A DNA stretch of 64,000 nt from Ignavigranum ruoffiae (GCF_900110675.1 NZ_FOEN01000008.1:43615-107614), one strand, 5' to 3'; shown: positions 35,842 through 45,044, counted from the first letter of the stretch. Notes: generated by a model not told the origin, from the letters alone. Made by a program: numbers and translations.

Positions 35842-35870
35842 TTGCTAGCTTGACGAGCCTATGCTACACT
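35842..35870 (+). promoter_or_regulatory. Promoter of the acetyltransferase gene
   Basis: TTGCTA (35842-35847), 17 bp, TACACT (35865-35870). Confidence 0.55.
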
Positions 35871-35922
35871 TGCCTCAATCTTGAAATTCTCCGGAGTGAG
35901 CTAAATATGGGAGGGAAATAAA

Positions 35923-36366
35923 ATGGAGTTTAAGCTGAATCAAATAGACGAGTTTACCGCTAAAGAGTGGCTTCATTTAACTATTGAACGGATAAAAGTA
36001 TTTGTGGTTGAACAGCATTGTCCCTATCAAGAAATCGATGACGAAGATAGCCAAGCCTATCATCTGCGCCTGATAGATGGTCAACAGTTGGTTGCCTATA
36101 CGCGCATTTTGGCCGATAAAGAGCCGATTCGCTTTGGCCGTGTTTTAGTAACCGCACCTTATCGGGGCCATAGATATGGCCAAGCGATTGTACAGGAGAC
36201 GATTGATACAATTGCCAGATTATTTCCCGAACAAGCCACTATTGAAATTTCAGCCCAGCAATATTTAATTGATTTTTATCAATCTTTTGGCTTTAAACCC
36301 ATTTCCCAAGTTTACTTAGAAGATGATATCCCCCATCTTGATATGCGGTTAGATCTGCTCGATTAG
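35923..36366 (+). CDS. ElaA-type GNAT N-acetyltransferase
   Basis: 147-residue GNAT-fold protein. VFVVEQHCPYQEIDDED near residues 26-42 is the ElaA-family signature, and the acetyl-CoA loop is in RVLVTAPYRGHRYGQAI. The acceptor is unknown; relatives act on small amines. It is monocistronic, with GGAGGG before the ATG. Confidence 0.85.
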   Translation: MEFKLNQIDEFTAKEWLHLTIERIKVFVVEQHCPYQEIDDEDSQAYHLRLIDGQQLVAYTRILADKEPIRFGRVLVTAPYRGHRYGQAIVQETIDTIARLFPEQATIEISAQQYLIDFYQSFGFKPISQVYLEDDIPHLDMRLDLLD

Positions 36367-36395
36367 AAGGTATTCTATAGTAATAAGGAATTTCC

Positions 36396-36429
36396 TTGAA
36401 TATTTGGGCGGATTCGATTAAATTATAAG
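36396..36429 (+). promoter_or_regulatory. Promoter of the transglutaminase-like gene
   Basis: TTGAAT (36396-36401), 17 bp, TAAATT (36419-36424); a shifted -10 TATAAG (36424-36429) is also possible. Confidence 0.45.
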
Positions 36430-36448
36430 CAGAAAAGGGGGGCGACCA

Positions 36449-37579
36449 ATGAAGAAACTATTCCTAGCGATGCTCATTTGTTGTGGTTTATTCATGGTGA
36501 ATCAGGAAATACATTTAGATAGCATCATTGCCTCCTTTACCGCCCAAGCCGTAGAGACCCAAGCCACTGTTGTAGTGGGCCAAGATCAGGCAATAGACTT
36601 TGAGACAATTGAGTTCGACCAAGCGATTGAAGCTGAACAACTTTTGACCGATTTATCCGAAATTTCGACGGCTCAATTAGGTCGATCCACCCAAAAATTA
36701 ACTTATCTAGATCAATCAGGTCAAAGGCAGACGTTAAATTTAGCTGTTTGGGTCCTTCAGCCGATTAATTTAGAAGACCTTTATGGTCTTGAAAATCAGA
36801 TTAATGATTATATGGCCAGCTTTGAAGATCAGCCATTAATTCTAAACTTCGAAGGCTGGTTAGATCAAGAAAGATTAAACCAATTGGTGAACCAGCAAAT
36901 GAAAGCAGGCACTTATTTGTCTGCTATCACTTTTCGCATTGATCATCAGCTGAATTATACATACTATCCAGATGGCCGGGTCGATGTTACCCTGGAGATT
37001 GATAAGTATAACCATCATAATTGGCAGGAAGAGCAAGCAGTCAATCAATATGTTCAAGATGTCATCGACCAATTGTCACTCAGCCGTGATCAATTTACTG
37101 ATGAGGAAATGGTTCGTCAGGTTCACGATTATATTATTCATCATGCAGCGTATGCGACACCGAATGATTCCGAGTATTTAGTGGGCGGATCAAGTTCAGC
37201 CGATGTCGATACGATTGCCGGGATTTCAATTCATTCACCTTACGCCATTATTCAAGAAGGACGTGGGGTGTGCCAAGCCTATGCGGCCCTGTTTCAGAAA
37301 TTCTGTGATTATTTAGAAATTCCTTGTGTCTTTGTGTTGGGTCAGCGGGATAATGATGGCTTGGAAACCCATGCTTGGAATAAAGTGATGATTGACGGTC
37401 AATGGTACAATATTGATCTGACTTGGGATGATCCGATTATTGGTCAAGAAAGCAATGACTTAATTTCTGGCGGTGAGCGCGATCAATATTATTTAAAGAG
37501 TGATGCGACTTTTCAAGTAGACCATCAGTTTGAGACCGGACTAGAGTTTCCATCACCGGCTGATTACGAACAATATTAA
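36449..37579 (+). CDS. Secreted transglutaminase-like superfamily protein
   Basis: 376 residues with an N-terminal hydrophobic signal (about 1-20, KKLFLAMLICCGLFMV). The C-terminal half is a transglutaminase-like cysteine protease fold: Cys in GRGVCQAYA, His in ETHAWNKV and Asp in YNIDLTWDD form the expected triad. The family includes peptidases and cross-linking enzymes of the cell surface; the activity here is unknown. The Cys-Cys at 11-12 is not a convincing lipobox, so it may be membrane-anchored or secreted. Confidence 0.8.
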   Translation: MKKLFLAMLICCGLFMVNQEIHLDSIIASFTAQAVETQATVVVGQDQAIDFETIEFDQAIEAEQLLTDLSEISTAQLGRSTQKLTYLDQSGQRQTLNLAVWVLQPINLEDLYGLENQINDYMASFEDQPLILNFEGWLDQERLNQLVNQQMKAGTYLSAITFRIDHQLNYTYYPDGRVDVTLEIDKYNHHNWQEEQAVNQYVQDVIDQLSLSRDQFTDEEMVRQVHDYIIHHAAYATPNDSEYLVGGSSSADVDTIAGISIHSPYAIIQEGRGVCQAYAALFQKFCDYLEIPCVFVLGQRDNDGLETHAWNKVMIDGQWYNIDLTWDDPIIGQESNDLISGGERDQYYLKSDATFQVDHQFETGLEFPSPADYEQY

Positions 37580-37608
37580 AATAAATATATATCTGTGAAG
37601 AAACTGGC

Positions 37609-37638
37609 TTGTAGCTTATCTTGATTGTGTTAAGATAA
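37609..37638 (+). promoter_or_regulatory. Possible promoter of the DUF2179 gene
   Basis: TTGTAG (37609-37614), 16 bp, TAAGAT (37631-37636). The same stretch holds a TTATCTT/AAGATAA dyad (37616-37638) that could instead be a weak terminator of the gene before. Confidence 0.4.
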
Positions 37639-37668
37639 ATTTTGCTTAGCAAAGAAAGGGGCGGTCAT

Positions 37669-38334
37669 TTGGACTGGATTATATTATTACAAATTTTTAC
37701 CATTAACTTAGTATACATTGTTATTAATACCCTCCGTTTACTCCTAACGATGAAGGGTTACCGTCGCATTGCGCCCTTGATTTCGATTGCTGAGGTAGTT
37801 GTTTATACCACCGGCTTATCGCTAGTAATGCAATATATTTCGCAACCGATTTACTTAATGGTCTATGCTTTAGGTTTTGGGGTCGGTATTTATATCGGCA
37901 TCTTGTTGGAAGACCGTCTGGCCCTGGGGTATTCAGTGATTCAAGTCTTTACCAGTAAGACCGATGTCCATTTACCGCAACAATTGCGTGCCTTGGGTTA
38001 TGGGGTTACCGAGCAACCCGGTTATGGTCGAGATGGCGAACGTACTGTGCTAACAATCTTGACGCCACGTAAGAATGAGACCACTCTATCGAAGACGATT
38101 GATGAATTAAGTGAGAAAGCTTTTTATATTTCTTATAGTGCTAAATACGTTAATGGTGGTTTTTGGACCAAGCGTATTAATAAGACTCAGATTGAAGAAT
38201 CAGAAACCCTTATTAGAGATCATGAATTAGAGAAGACGGTGGAGGAGGAACTTGCCTTACATTCAGATGAGTTCCAGACCCAACGGGCAGATCATGATCA
38301 AGTTGAACCGACTGTTGATAATTCAGAGAAATAA
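37669..38334 (+). CDS. DUF2179 / UPF0316 membrane protein
   Basis: 221 residues: three N-terminal membrane helices (about 5-85) followed by a cytosolic DUF2179 domain (about 90-165), as in the YebE/UPF0316 family. Function is unknown. The C-terminal 55 residues are charged and family-poor. I chose the TTG at 37669, five bases after AAAGGGGCGG; a TTG at 37642 precedes that ribosome site. Confidence 0.75.
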   Translation: MDWIILLQIFTINLVYIVINTLRLLLTMKGYRRIAPLISIAEVVVYTTGLSLVMQYISQPIYLMVYALGFGVGIYIGILLEDRLALGYSVIQVFTSKTDVHLPQQLRALGYGVTEQPGYGRDGERTVLTILTPRKNETTLSKTIDELSEKAFYISYSAKYVNGGFWTKRINKTQIEESETLIRDHELEKTVEEELALHSDEFQTQRADHDQVEPTVDNSEK

Positions 38335-38420
38335 AGTTATTCCTTGAACAAATAAAAAATTACGAATCTGGCAACTAGCAAGCGACCGGCCTACAAAGCT
38401 TTGGCTTTTCCGACCTAGCT

Positions 38421-38475
38421 CCCTAACTACTGTCTGGGTGTTTAGTCTCCTAAGCAGTGGTTAGGGTGTTTTTTT
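38421..38475 (+). terminator. Terminator after the DUF2179 gene
   Basis: CCCTAACTACTG (38421-38432) pairs with CAGTGGTTAGGG (38455-38466, one T-G pair), followed by seven Ts. The 85 bp before it, from the stop codon, hold no gene. Confidence 0.88.
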
Positions 38476-38713
38476 ATGAACCTATTTTTAATTTTTCGAT
38501 CTTTTCATCGGTACAAGAACTTGTTTCCAGCCAGATAATAAAATTTTCTTTTGTTTCTCTGCTTAAATTTCTAGTTTTATCCAATTTTAACCGCTGTTCT
38601 GCCTCGTTTTTTTGGCTTAATAACAGGCTTTCTCCTGGGGGTCAATGCATATTGCTCGCAATCGCTGACTATTCCTAGTAAGATATACCTATACTCAGAA
38701 AGGAGAAATTCAA
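38476..38713. other. T-rich spacer before the acidic secreted protein
   Basis: About 240 bp of T-rich sequence. A 73-codon frame at 38457-38678 has no ribosome site and begins inside the terminator. I see no convincing promoter apart from weak -10-like TATACT near 38690. Confidence 0.4.
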
Positions 38714-39832
38714 ATGAAAAAATCATTAAAGAAATTTGCCTTAATTAGTATGTCGACCTTAACTTTAGCTGGGGTAGCTCCTGTCAGCTCAATCTTCGCT
38801 CAAGATGCAAGCAGTGAAGAAACCAGTGAAGTAGCTGAATCTGAAGAAGTTTCAGAAGGTGAAATGAGTGAAGAAAGCGAAAAAGAAGCAAGTGCTTTAC
38901 AGAAAGCTTTAGAAGAAGCCGTTGCAAGCTTTCAAGAGAAGTATCCGGACGTTCAATTAACCGGTGCTAAAATTAAACCGTTAGAAGAAAAAGAAGAGAT
39001 GGAAGAAGCTGAAACTGACTCCGCAGAAAGTGAAGCCAGTGAAGATACTTCTGCTGAAGAGGAATCAGAAGCTGAATCTGCATCGGAAGGTTCTGAAGAA
39101 AGCTCAGCTGAAGAATCCGCTGATGCTGAAATGATGGAAGAAGAGAAAGCCTTCGAAATCTCATTAGAAGGTGAAGATGCTTCAGGAGAAGTCAAAGCTG
39201 CCTATGATAGTAGTACAGGGGAAGAACTTCCAGAAGAAGAAACAGATCTGATGGGTGAAGCAGAATCAATGGTGGATGAAGCTTCAGAAGCTGGCGATGC
39301 CGCAGTTGAAGAAGCGGGTTCAATAGCTGATTCTGTATTAGAAGGAGAAGACTCTGAAGCTGAATCTGAAACTGCTGAAGGCGAAAGTTCAGAAGAAGCT
39401 CCTAATTATATTGATTTTGCTAGCCTTAAACCTTTAGATGAAATTACCAAGGCAGCCGAAGAAAAAGCTGGATTCGGTAAAGCTTTAGAATATGAATTGA
39501 CTTTCGATGAAAATGACCCTGCCTTAGTGGTATGGATTGTCAAAGTCGTTGAAAATGAAGAAACACCTGAAGAAGGTAAACAAGCCGAAGTGACCATCGA
39601 TGCCGAAAGTGGTGAAGTTATCAAAGCTGAAGGCGACTTAGCCGAAGAAGGTAGCGCACCCGCAGGAGAAGCTGCTGACGAAGAAAAACCGGCTGAAGAC
39701 GCTACCGAAGGAGAAAGCGCAGAGGAAGAATCTTCTGAAGAAGGCTCTGAAGGTGAAGAATCTGAAAGTGAGTCTGGCGAAGAAAGTGAATCTGAAGCTG
39801 AATCTGTTGAAGAAACCACAGTTAGTGAATAA
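38714..39832 (+). CDS. Highly acidic secreted protein with PepSY-like segments
   Basis: 372 residues with a signal peptide (about 1-29, cleavage after SIFA). Most of the mature protein is Glu/Ser/Ala-rich and strongly negative. Two ordered segments look PepSY-like: about 55-90 plus 140-165 (split by an acidic insert) and about 230-320 (FGKALEYELTFDEN and AEVTIDAESGEVIKAEG). There is no LPXTG or lipobox. PepSY domains often inhibit proteases or bind the wall, so a surface regulatory or cation-binding role is possible, but this is inference. Confidence 0.7.
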   Translation: MKKSLKKFALISMSTLTLAGVAPVSSIFAQDASSEETSEVAESEEVSEGEMSEESEKEASALQKALEEAVASFQEKYPDVQLTGAKIKPLEEKEEMEEAETDSAESEASEDTSAEEESEAESASEGSEESSAEESADAEMMEEEKAFEISLEGEDASGEVKAAYDSSTGEELPEEETDLMGEAESMVDEASEAGDAAVEEAGSIADSVLEGEDSEAESETAEGESSEEAPNYIDFASLKPLDEITKAAEEKAGFGKALEYELTFDENDPALVVWIVKVVENEETPEEGKQAEVTIDAESGEVIKAEGDLAEEGSAPAGEAADEEKPAEDATEGESAEEESSEEGSEGEESESESGEESESEAESVEETTVSE

Positions 39833-39902
39833 CCATCGGTGTAAATAATATAGACTTATCCTCCAAGATCAAAGCCAATTAAATATTTATTACATAAATT
39901 CA

Positions 39903-39934
39903 GAGTCCACAGATAAGATTTGTGGGCTCTTTTT
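39903..39934 (+). terminator. Terminator of the acidic protein gene
   Basis: GAGTCCACA (39903-39911) pairs with TGTGGGCTC (39921-39929), one G-U pair, followed by five Ts. Confidence 0.85.
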
Positions 39935-39999
39935 GCTTTGATAGTTTATCATCGGCTGATGAAATGGTATGATAGAGCTAATTAAGGAGGGAGTGTCCC

Positions 40000-41157
40000 A
40001 TGGATTCAGGAAATTTTTTCATTAAATTTCAGGAATTTCTGAAAGAGAATGGCAAGGACTTTGAGGATATCGATGAGGCTTTGAATGCCTTTGTTAGCCA
40101 ATTAGAGGATTTTGGGGAAATCAGCGAAGAACAAAAAAGACAAATAGATTCGCTGGAATTACTTGAAAAAGCGATCTTAGAAAATAATAGGAAAAAACGG
40201 GGAAAGTATTTCAAGCAAGCCTTAGAACTCTGGCCGGACAATATTGATGCTAAAGTCCATTTACTTGAGTTCGCCAACCCTTTTGAATATGTGAAAGGAC
40301 TGGAAGAGATTTGGCAAATCGAGACGGCCAAAGAACTTTATCTACGTCCAGATCCTGAATATGATTTATATCGTGGGGTGTTCTGGAGTTTCGCTCGTCA
40401 TTATGGTTTTACTCTTTTTACCTACGGAATGTTGGCTGAAGCCCAAGAAATTTATGAATATATTTATCAAATCATGGGGATTAATATTCCGGATGCTGTA
40501 TACGAACTCTTAACGATTTATAGTTTGAGACAGCTTTGGGGTCCGGCGATGGAACTCTATTCAAACATCGGTCCGCTTCAGGAAATTGATTTAGCCATTG
40601 TTCCCCTCTTGATTTTAGCCATTCTTTCACGTAAGCATGGTGAAGCCCAAATTTTAAATTCACGGTTAGAGAAAGTCTCCACGAACTTGGATAATTTTAT
40701 TGAAGCTGAGACAGGTTTATTCGATGAAGACCTTGTTTTGATGATGGTCAATGAATATGAAAACTCTGGACAGCCCAATTCCATGCACAGTGTCGGCTTT
40801 GCCTTGTTCCCATTTATGAACTATTTAAATAGTATGGAATATGTGAGTGATTGGTTAGCGAATGATCGAATCAACAAATTCTTTAATCCGGATGCTAAAG
40901 TAATCCCAGTGACCTTCAACCGGGAGCCAAAAATCAAGAAAAAACCTCAATCAAAATCCCAGCATGACAATGCCTTATATTCTCCAATTTTTGAAGGCTT
41001 GCAAGTACGCCAGGTAAATATCTTGATGGACCATGGTTTTAAAGAAGCCGCAGACTTTGCTAAAGTTCCTGCAGATGATATTGCGACAATCCCTAATATT
41101 GGCCCCAAGACTATGTGGACCTTAAGACAAAATGGTGTTAAATTCTTAGATGATTAA
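40000..41157 (+). CDS. Uncharacterised helical-repeat protein with C-terminal helix-hairpin-helix
   Basis: 385 residues, no signal or membrane helix. The first 280 residues are helical and resemble TPR/SEL-type repeats. After a basic linker (about 305-325, KIKKKPQSKSQ), the last 50 residues (VNILMDHGFKEAADFAKVP, then IPNIGPKTMWTLRQNG) look like a helix-hairpin-helix of the RNA polymerase alpha-CTD type. I do not recognise the family. The layout suggests a protein-binding scaffold with a nucleic-acid or polymerase-like tail. It is monocistronic. Confidence 0.7.
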   Translation: MDSGNFFIKFQEFLKENGKDFEDIDEALNAFVSQLEDFGEISEEQKRQIDSLELLEKAILENNRKKRGKYFKQALELWPDNIDAKVHLLEFANPFEYVKGLEEIWQIETAKELYLRPDPEYDLYRGVFWSFARHYGFTLFTYGMLAEAQEIYEYIYQIMGINIPDAVYELLTIYSLRQLWGPAMELYSNIGPLQEIDLAIVPLLILAILSRKHGEAQILNSRLEKVSTNLDNFIEAETGLFDEDLVLMMVNEYENSGQPNSMHSVGFALFPFMNYLNSMEYVSDWLANDRINKFFNPDAKVIPVTFNREPKIKKKPQSKSQHDNALYSPIFEGLQVRQVNILMDHGFKEAADFAKVPADDIATIPNIGPKTMWTLRQNGVKFLDD

Positions 41158-41177
41158 GGTCAAATAGCAACATGAAA

Positions 41178-41232
41178 AAGCGTAGAGGCTAGATATTACT
41201 TTGAAGATATCTAACCTTTACGCTTATTTTTT
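41178..41232. terminator. Bidirectional terminator between convergent genes
   Basis: AAGCGTAGAGGCTAGATAT (from 41178) pairs with the complementary arm ending at 41225, with T runs on both strands. It serves the gene at 40000 and the ABC genes on the minus strand. Confidence 0.85.
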
Positions 41233-41303
41233 CGCGCTTATTTGGACAAAACAGAATGATTATCCATTTTAGCAACAATAGGGGGCAATTTGTTAAGGAA
41301 CCC

Positions 41304-41351
41304 AGTCAATTTAATAGCTCATATGTCAGTCAATTTAATAGCTCATATGGA
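41304..41351. repeat. 24-bp tandem duplication at the 3' end of an ABC gene
   Basis: A 22-base segment is repeated with a period of 24 (41304-41325 and 41328-41349). The second copy holds the last codons and stop of the ABC gene; the first is a duplicate of that end lying just beyond the stop. Confidence 0.85.
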
Positions 41352-43131
41352 TATCCGCAGGGGTATCCTGGTTGAACTGACTTTGGTAGAGTTCAGCATA
41401 GAAGCCACCCTTAGCCAGTAACTCTTCATGAGTGCCGTGTTCAGTAATATTCCCCTCCTGCATGACTAAGATTAAGTCGGCATTCCGAATCGTAGAAAGG
41501 CGATGGGCAATCACGAAGGAGGTCCGTCCTTCCATGACCTTATCCATGGCTTCTTGAATCAGCTGTTCCAGCCGGGTATCGACCGAAGACGTGGCTTCAT
41601 CGAGAATCAAGATATCCGGATCAGCAATTACTGCTCGAGCAATGGTCATTAATTGCTTTTGCCCGAGTGAAATATTGTTGGCTTCTTCATTGATTTCCAT
41701 ATCATAGCCATTCGGTAAGGTCTTGATAAAGTGACTCACATTGGCAATATCGGCCGCTTCTTTAATCTCATAATCTTCGGCCGCTAAATTACCGAAACGA
41801 ATATTTTCTTTGACGGTATCGGTGTAGAGCCAGGCGTCTTGTAGAACCATGCCGAAGTGCCGGCGTAAGTTTTGCCGACTGACCAGTTTGGTATCAACGC
41901 CATCAATCCGAATCGATCCACCATCAATATCGTAGAATCGCATCAACAAGTTAATCAGGGTGGTCTTACCCGCTCCAGTCGGGCCGACCACAGCGACCAT
42001 TTCCCCTGGATTGACCTTAAAGGAAATATCTTTCATTAAAGGTTTGGCCGGGTCATAGCCAAAGCGCACATGGTCGAAAATAACTTCGCCACGAACTTGT
42101 TTAGGTAGTTCTTGGCGAATCTTAGCTTGACTTTCTTCGGGTTCATCTAAGAAGTCGAAGACCCGGTGGCTGGCAGCGACGGCACTTTGTAGGATGCTAG
42201 ATAATTGGGTAATCATCTGAATCGGTTGATTAATCTGCCATACATATTGGACGAAGGCTTGCAAGTTTCCGACGGATAAACTGCCGGCCAAGACTTGAAA
42301 GGCGCCGACCAAGGCGACAATAATATAAGAAAAGTTAGAAATCAAGTTTAAAGACGGGAACATTAAGGCAGAAAGGAAACTCGCCTTAAAGCCATGGTCA
42401 CGGAGCGAAGCATTGCGCCGAATAAATTCTTCAATTGATTCCTCTTGCTTGCCGTAAACTTTAATCTCAGTAAAGCCACTCAATTGTTCTTGGGTGAAAC
42501 CAAAGAGATGGCCCAAGGCATTAGCTTGTTTCTCAAAGGCGGGTTGGGAAATTTTCAGTAAATATTTGGCTGCCCAATAGGTCACTGGAATTGACAGAAT
42601 TAAGATCAAAGCTAATTTCCAGTGCAGGAATAGCATCATAATAATAGCAAAGCTAATGGCTAAGACGGCATTGACTAATTGAATGAAACTTTGTTGCAAG
42701 GCGTTAGAAATCGCATCGACATCATTGGTCATCCGCGATAAGATGTCGCCAATCTGTTGTGAGTCGAAGAAGGCAACAGGCAGGCGATGGACTTTCTTAG
42801 AAATATCATTACGTAAGTCATAAATCGCACCTTGAACCACGTTAGTCAACCAGTATTGACCTAAGTATTGAGAACAGTGGAAGAACATCCCGCGAACAAA
42901 ATACAGGACACAGACCCATCCAATGTAATCATAGTTGATGCCAGCTCCCGGTAATTCTTTGGAGATGGCAATAATATTGGCGGTTAGTTCAGTAATCGCT
43001 AGGCCCAGTACCACGGGTTCAACTGCTGAAGCAGCCGTCATCACTACAGTGGCCACCATGGCCCCAACGAATTGGAATTTGTAAGGCTTCATATATTGCC
43101 AGATACGCTTAAAGTTTGGATTCAGACTCAT
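41335..43131 (-). CDS. ABC exporter, canonical-site half (EfrB/LmrD type)
   Basis: 598 residues: six-helix membrane domain (about 1-320) then ATPase domain. Walker A GPTGAGKTT, Walker B ILILDEATS with the catalytic Glu, and switch His in IAHRLST are intact; the signature is ISLGQKQ instead of LSGGQ. This is the half that pairs with a degenerate partner in heterodimeric exporters such as EfrAB and LmrCD. It overlaps the partner gene by 4 bp. Likely role: drug or lipid export. Confidence 0.88.
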   Translation of the reverse strand: MSLNPNFKRIWQYMKPYKFQFVGAMVATVVMTAASAVEPVVLGLAITELTANIIAISKELPGAGINYDYIGWVCVLYFVRGMFFHCSQYLGQYWLTNVVQGAIYDLRNDISKKVHRLPVAFFDSQQIGDILSRMTNDVDAISNALQQSFIQLVNAVLAISFAIIMMLFLHWKLALILILSIPVTYWAAKYLLKISQPAFEKQANALGHLFGFTQEQLSGFTEIKVYGKQEESIEEFIRRNASLRDHGFKASFLSALMFPSLNLISNFSYIIVALVGAFQVLAGSLSVGNLQAFVQYVWQINQPIQMITQLSSILQSAVAASHRVFDFLDEPEESQAKIRQELPKQVRGEVIFDHVRFGYDPAKPLMKDISFKVNPGEMVAVVGPTGAGKTTLINLLMRFYDIDGGSIRIDGVDTKLVSRQNLRRHFGMVLQDAWLYTDTVKENIRFGNLAAEDYEIKEAADIANVSHFIKTLPNGYDMEINEEANNISLGQKQLMTIARAVIADPDILILDEATSSVDTRLEQLIQEAMDKVMEGRTSFVIAHRLSTIRNADLILVMQEGNITEHGTHEELLAKGGFYAELYQSQFNQDTPADIHMSY

Positions 43132-44858
43132 ATTTCAAGTTCCTCCTTACTTAATTGAGATGAGGCAATTTCGTAATACAGGGGTGAGCTGGCTAAGAGT
43201 TCTTTATGGGTACCTTTGGCTGCAATTTCGCCTTTATCTAAGACAATAATTTGATCAGCATGCATAATCGTACCCACCCGTTGGGCGACGATAATCGTCG
43301 TTGCGTGTTGGGTTTCTTCTTTTAAGGCGGCCCGGACTTTGGCATCCGTCTTATAATCTAATGCTGAGAAGGAATCGTCAAAGATATAAATTTCTCGGTC
43401 TTTAATAATGGAACGAGCAATCGATAAGCGTTGCTTCTGCCCACCGGAAAGGTTGGTGCCCCCTTCAGCCAGCTCGGTTTGGAACTTGGTTTCTAACCGT
43501 TCAATAAATTCCCGAGCTTGAGAAATATCAGTGGCATGGGCCATTTCAAATTCATCGGCATCCGCTTTACCATAGCGCAAGTTATCGGCAATCTTCCCGG
43601 TAAAGAGGAGCGCCTTTTGTGGAGTAAAGCCAATTTTGCCCCGTAAGCTATCGAGCTTGTAGTCACGGACATCAAAGCCATCTACTAGGATTTGTCCCTT
43701 AGTCACATCATAGAAGCGCGGGATCAACTTGACGATGGTCGATTTGCCCGATCCGGTTGAACCGATGAAGGCAGTTGTCTGGCCAGCTTGCGATTTAAAA
43801 GAGATATTGCGTAGAACGGGTTCATCAGCATCTGGATAGACGAAGTCAACATCAATAAATTCAAGGCTGCCGAATTCTTCCGTTTCAGTCACCGGGTCTT
43901 CAGGTTCTTGGACCGAAATCGGGGTTAAGCGAATTTCTTCCAGACGACTCGCTGAGACGGAGGCCCGCGGATACATCATAAAGATATTGGCAAAAATGGT
44001 TAAAGAGAAGAGCGCCATAAAGACATATTCAACGAAAGCGACCAAGTTTCCGACCAGCAAATTACCACTAGCCACGTAGTCAGCCCCAAACCAAATAATA
44101 CAAATAATGGCAAAATTTAATAAGAATGAGAAGGTTGAAGGGGTAATCGCCATCAGTTTAAAGAGGCGTCCGGTCTTTTGCCGATAAGACTGATTAACTT
44201 TTTCTAATCGTTCATTTTGAAATTCTTCACGGTTAAAGGCACGAATGACCCGTAAACCGGTAATGGATTCGCGCATAATCCGGTTAATCGCATCGAGGGT
44301 TGTTTGTTGTTTTTCCGAGAGGGGCTTGGTTAGCCGGGTAATTAAGATGACGATCAACAGGATAAGGGGAGCCACCGGAAAGGTGGTTAAACCTAGATTT
44401 AAAGAGGTCTGGGTAATCATAATGATAGAGAAGATAATCATCAAGGGAGCCATGAGTCCTTGTTTGAGAATCATCTCAGTAAATTGAAGCAAGACAAAAG
44501 CATCGGTCGTAATCCGGGTGGTTAACGAAGGCACCCCAATCTCTTGGAATTCATGGTGAGATAGATTTTGAATCTTGCTGAAAGCTTCATTACGGATATT
44601 CATGGTCATGGTATTAACCAGCCGACTGGCCAAGTACATCTTATAAGATCGAGCCAAGAAGGAGATTAATGATACCAAGAGCATCCAGCCAGCATATTGC
44701 CATAAGAGGCCTTCATTGCGCGGAATGATCGCCTGGTCAATCATATAGGCCAGGAAGGTGGGTAAAGCGAGGATCGAAGCAGCGACAAAACAGGTACAAA
44801 TAAAAATTAAAAAAATGTCGCCGGCAAAGACCTTCACATGCCGCCAAATAAAGTTCAT
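43128..44858 (-). CDS. ABC exporter, degenerate-site half (EfrA/LmrC type)
   Basis: 576 residues, same layout. Signature LSGGQKQRLS is canonical, but the catalytic Glu after Walker B is Asp (IYIFDDSFSALD) and the switch His is Gln (VAQRVGT). These are the standard degenerate positions in one half of a heterodimeric exporter and match the gene downstream. It starts at ATG with GAAAGG upstream. Confidence 0.88.
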   Translation of the reverse strand: MNFIWRHVKVFAGDIFLIFICTCFVAASILALPTFLAYMIDQAIIPRNEGLLWQYAGWMLLVSLISFLARSYKMYLASRLVNTMTMNIRNEAFSKIQNLSHHEFQEIGVPSLTTRITTDAFVLLQFTEMILKQGLMAPLMIIFSIIMITQTSLNLGLTTFPVAPLILLIVILITRLTKPLSEKQQTTLDAINRIMRESITGLRVIRAFNREEFQNERLEKVNQSYRQKTGRLFKLMAITPSTFSFLLNFAIICIIWFGADYVASGNLLVGNLVAFVEYVFMALFSLTIFANIFMMYPRASVSASRLEEIRLTPISVQEPEDPVTETEEFGSLEFIDVDFVYPDADEPVLRNISFKSQAGQTTAFIGSTGSGKSTIVKLIPRFYDVTKGQILVDGFDVRDYKLDSLRGKIGFTPQKALLFTGKIADNLRYGKADADEFEMAHATDISQAREFIERLETKFQTELAEGGTNLSGGQKQRLSIARSIIKDREIYIFDDSFSALDYKTDAKVRAALKEETQHATTIIVAQRVGTIMHADQIIVLDKGEIAAKGTHKELLASSPLYYEIASSQLSKEELEI

Positions 44859-44901
44859 ATAGTTCCATCCTTTCTTCTAAAATAATGTCTTTCTGAATTC
44901 T

Positions 44902-44930
44902 ATTATGCCTGTTTATTGATAAACACGCAA
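44902..44930 (-). promoter_or_regulatory. Promoter of the ABC exporter genes
   Basis: On the minus strand TTGCGT (44930-44925), 17 bp, CATAAT (44907-44902). Confidence 0.55.
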
Positions 44931-45005
44931 AGGAAAATTACACAGCAATCCCCCTCTAATGAGTCTGGTTTAAATATTATTGTAGCTTAACCGTTTTCAA
45001 TACGT

Positions 45006-45011
45006 TATAAT
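45006..45011 (+). promoter_or_regulatory. -10 element of the BMP-family gene
   Basis: TATAAT at 45006-45011; the only -35-like sequence, TTGTAG at 44980, is 20 bp away. CGTTTTCAA nearby matches half of a cre. A purine riboswitch, found before some genes of this family, is not seen. Confidence 0.4.
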
Positions 45012-45044
45012 GAAGAAAGAACATGTATGAGGAGGAAACACTCA

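Noticed and set aside
38457..38678. A 73-codon frame upstream of the acidic protein gene.
   Set aside because: It begins inside a terminator T run, has no ribosome site and is Phe/Ser/Leu-rich as expected for chance translation of T-rich DNA.
38953..39819. Long minus-strand frames opposite the acidic protein gene.
   Set aside because: They are the complement of Glu/Ser-rich codons, giving low-complexity Ser/Ala products with no ribosome site.
44940..45044. Purine riboswitch before the BMP-family gene.
   Set aside because: The conserved purine-aptamer loops were not found in the roughly 100 bases available.
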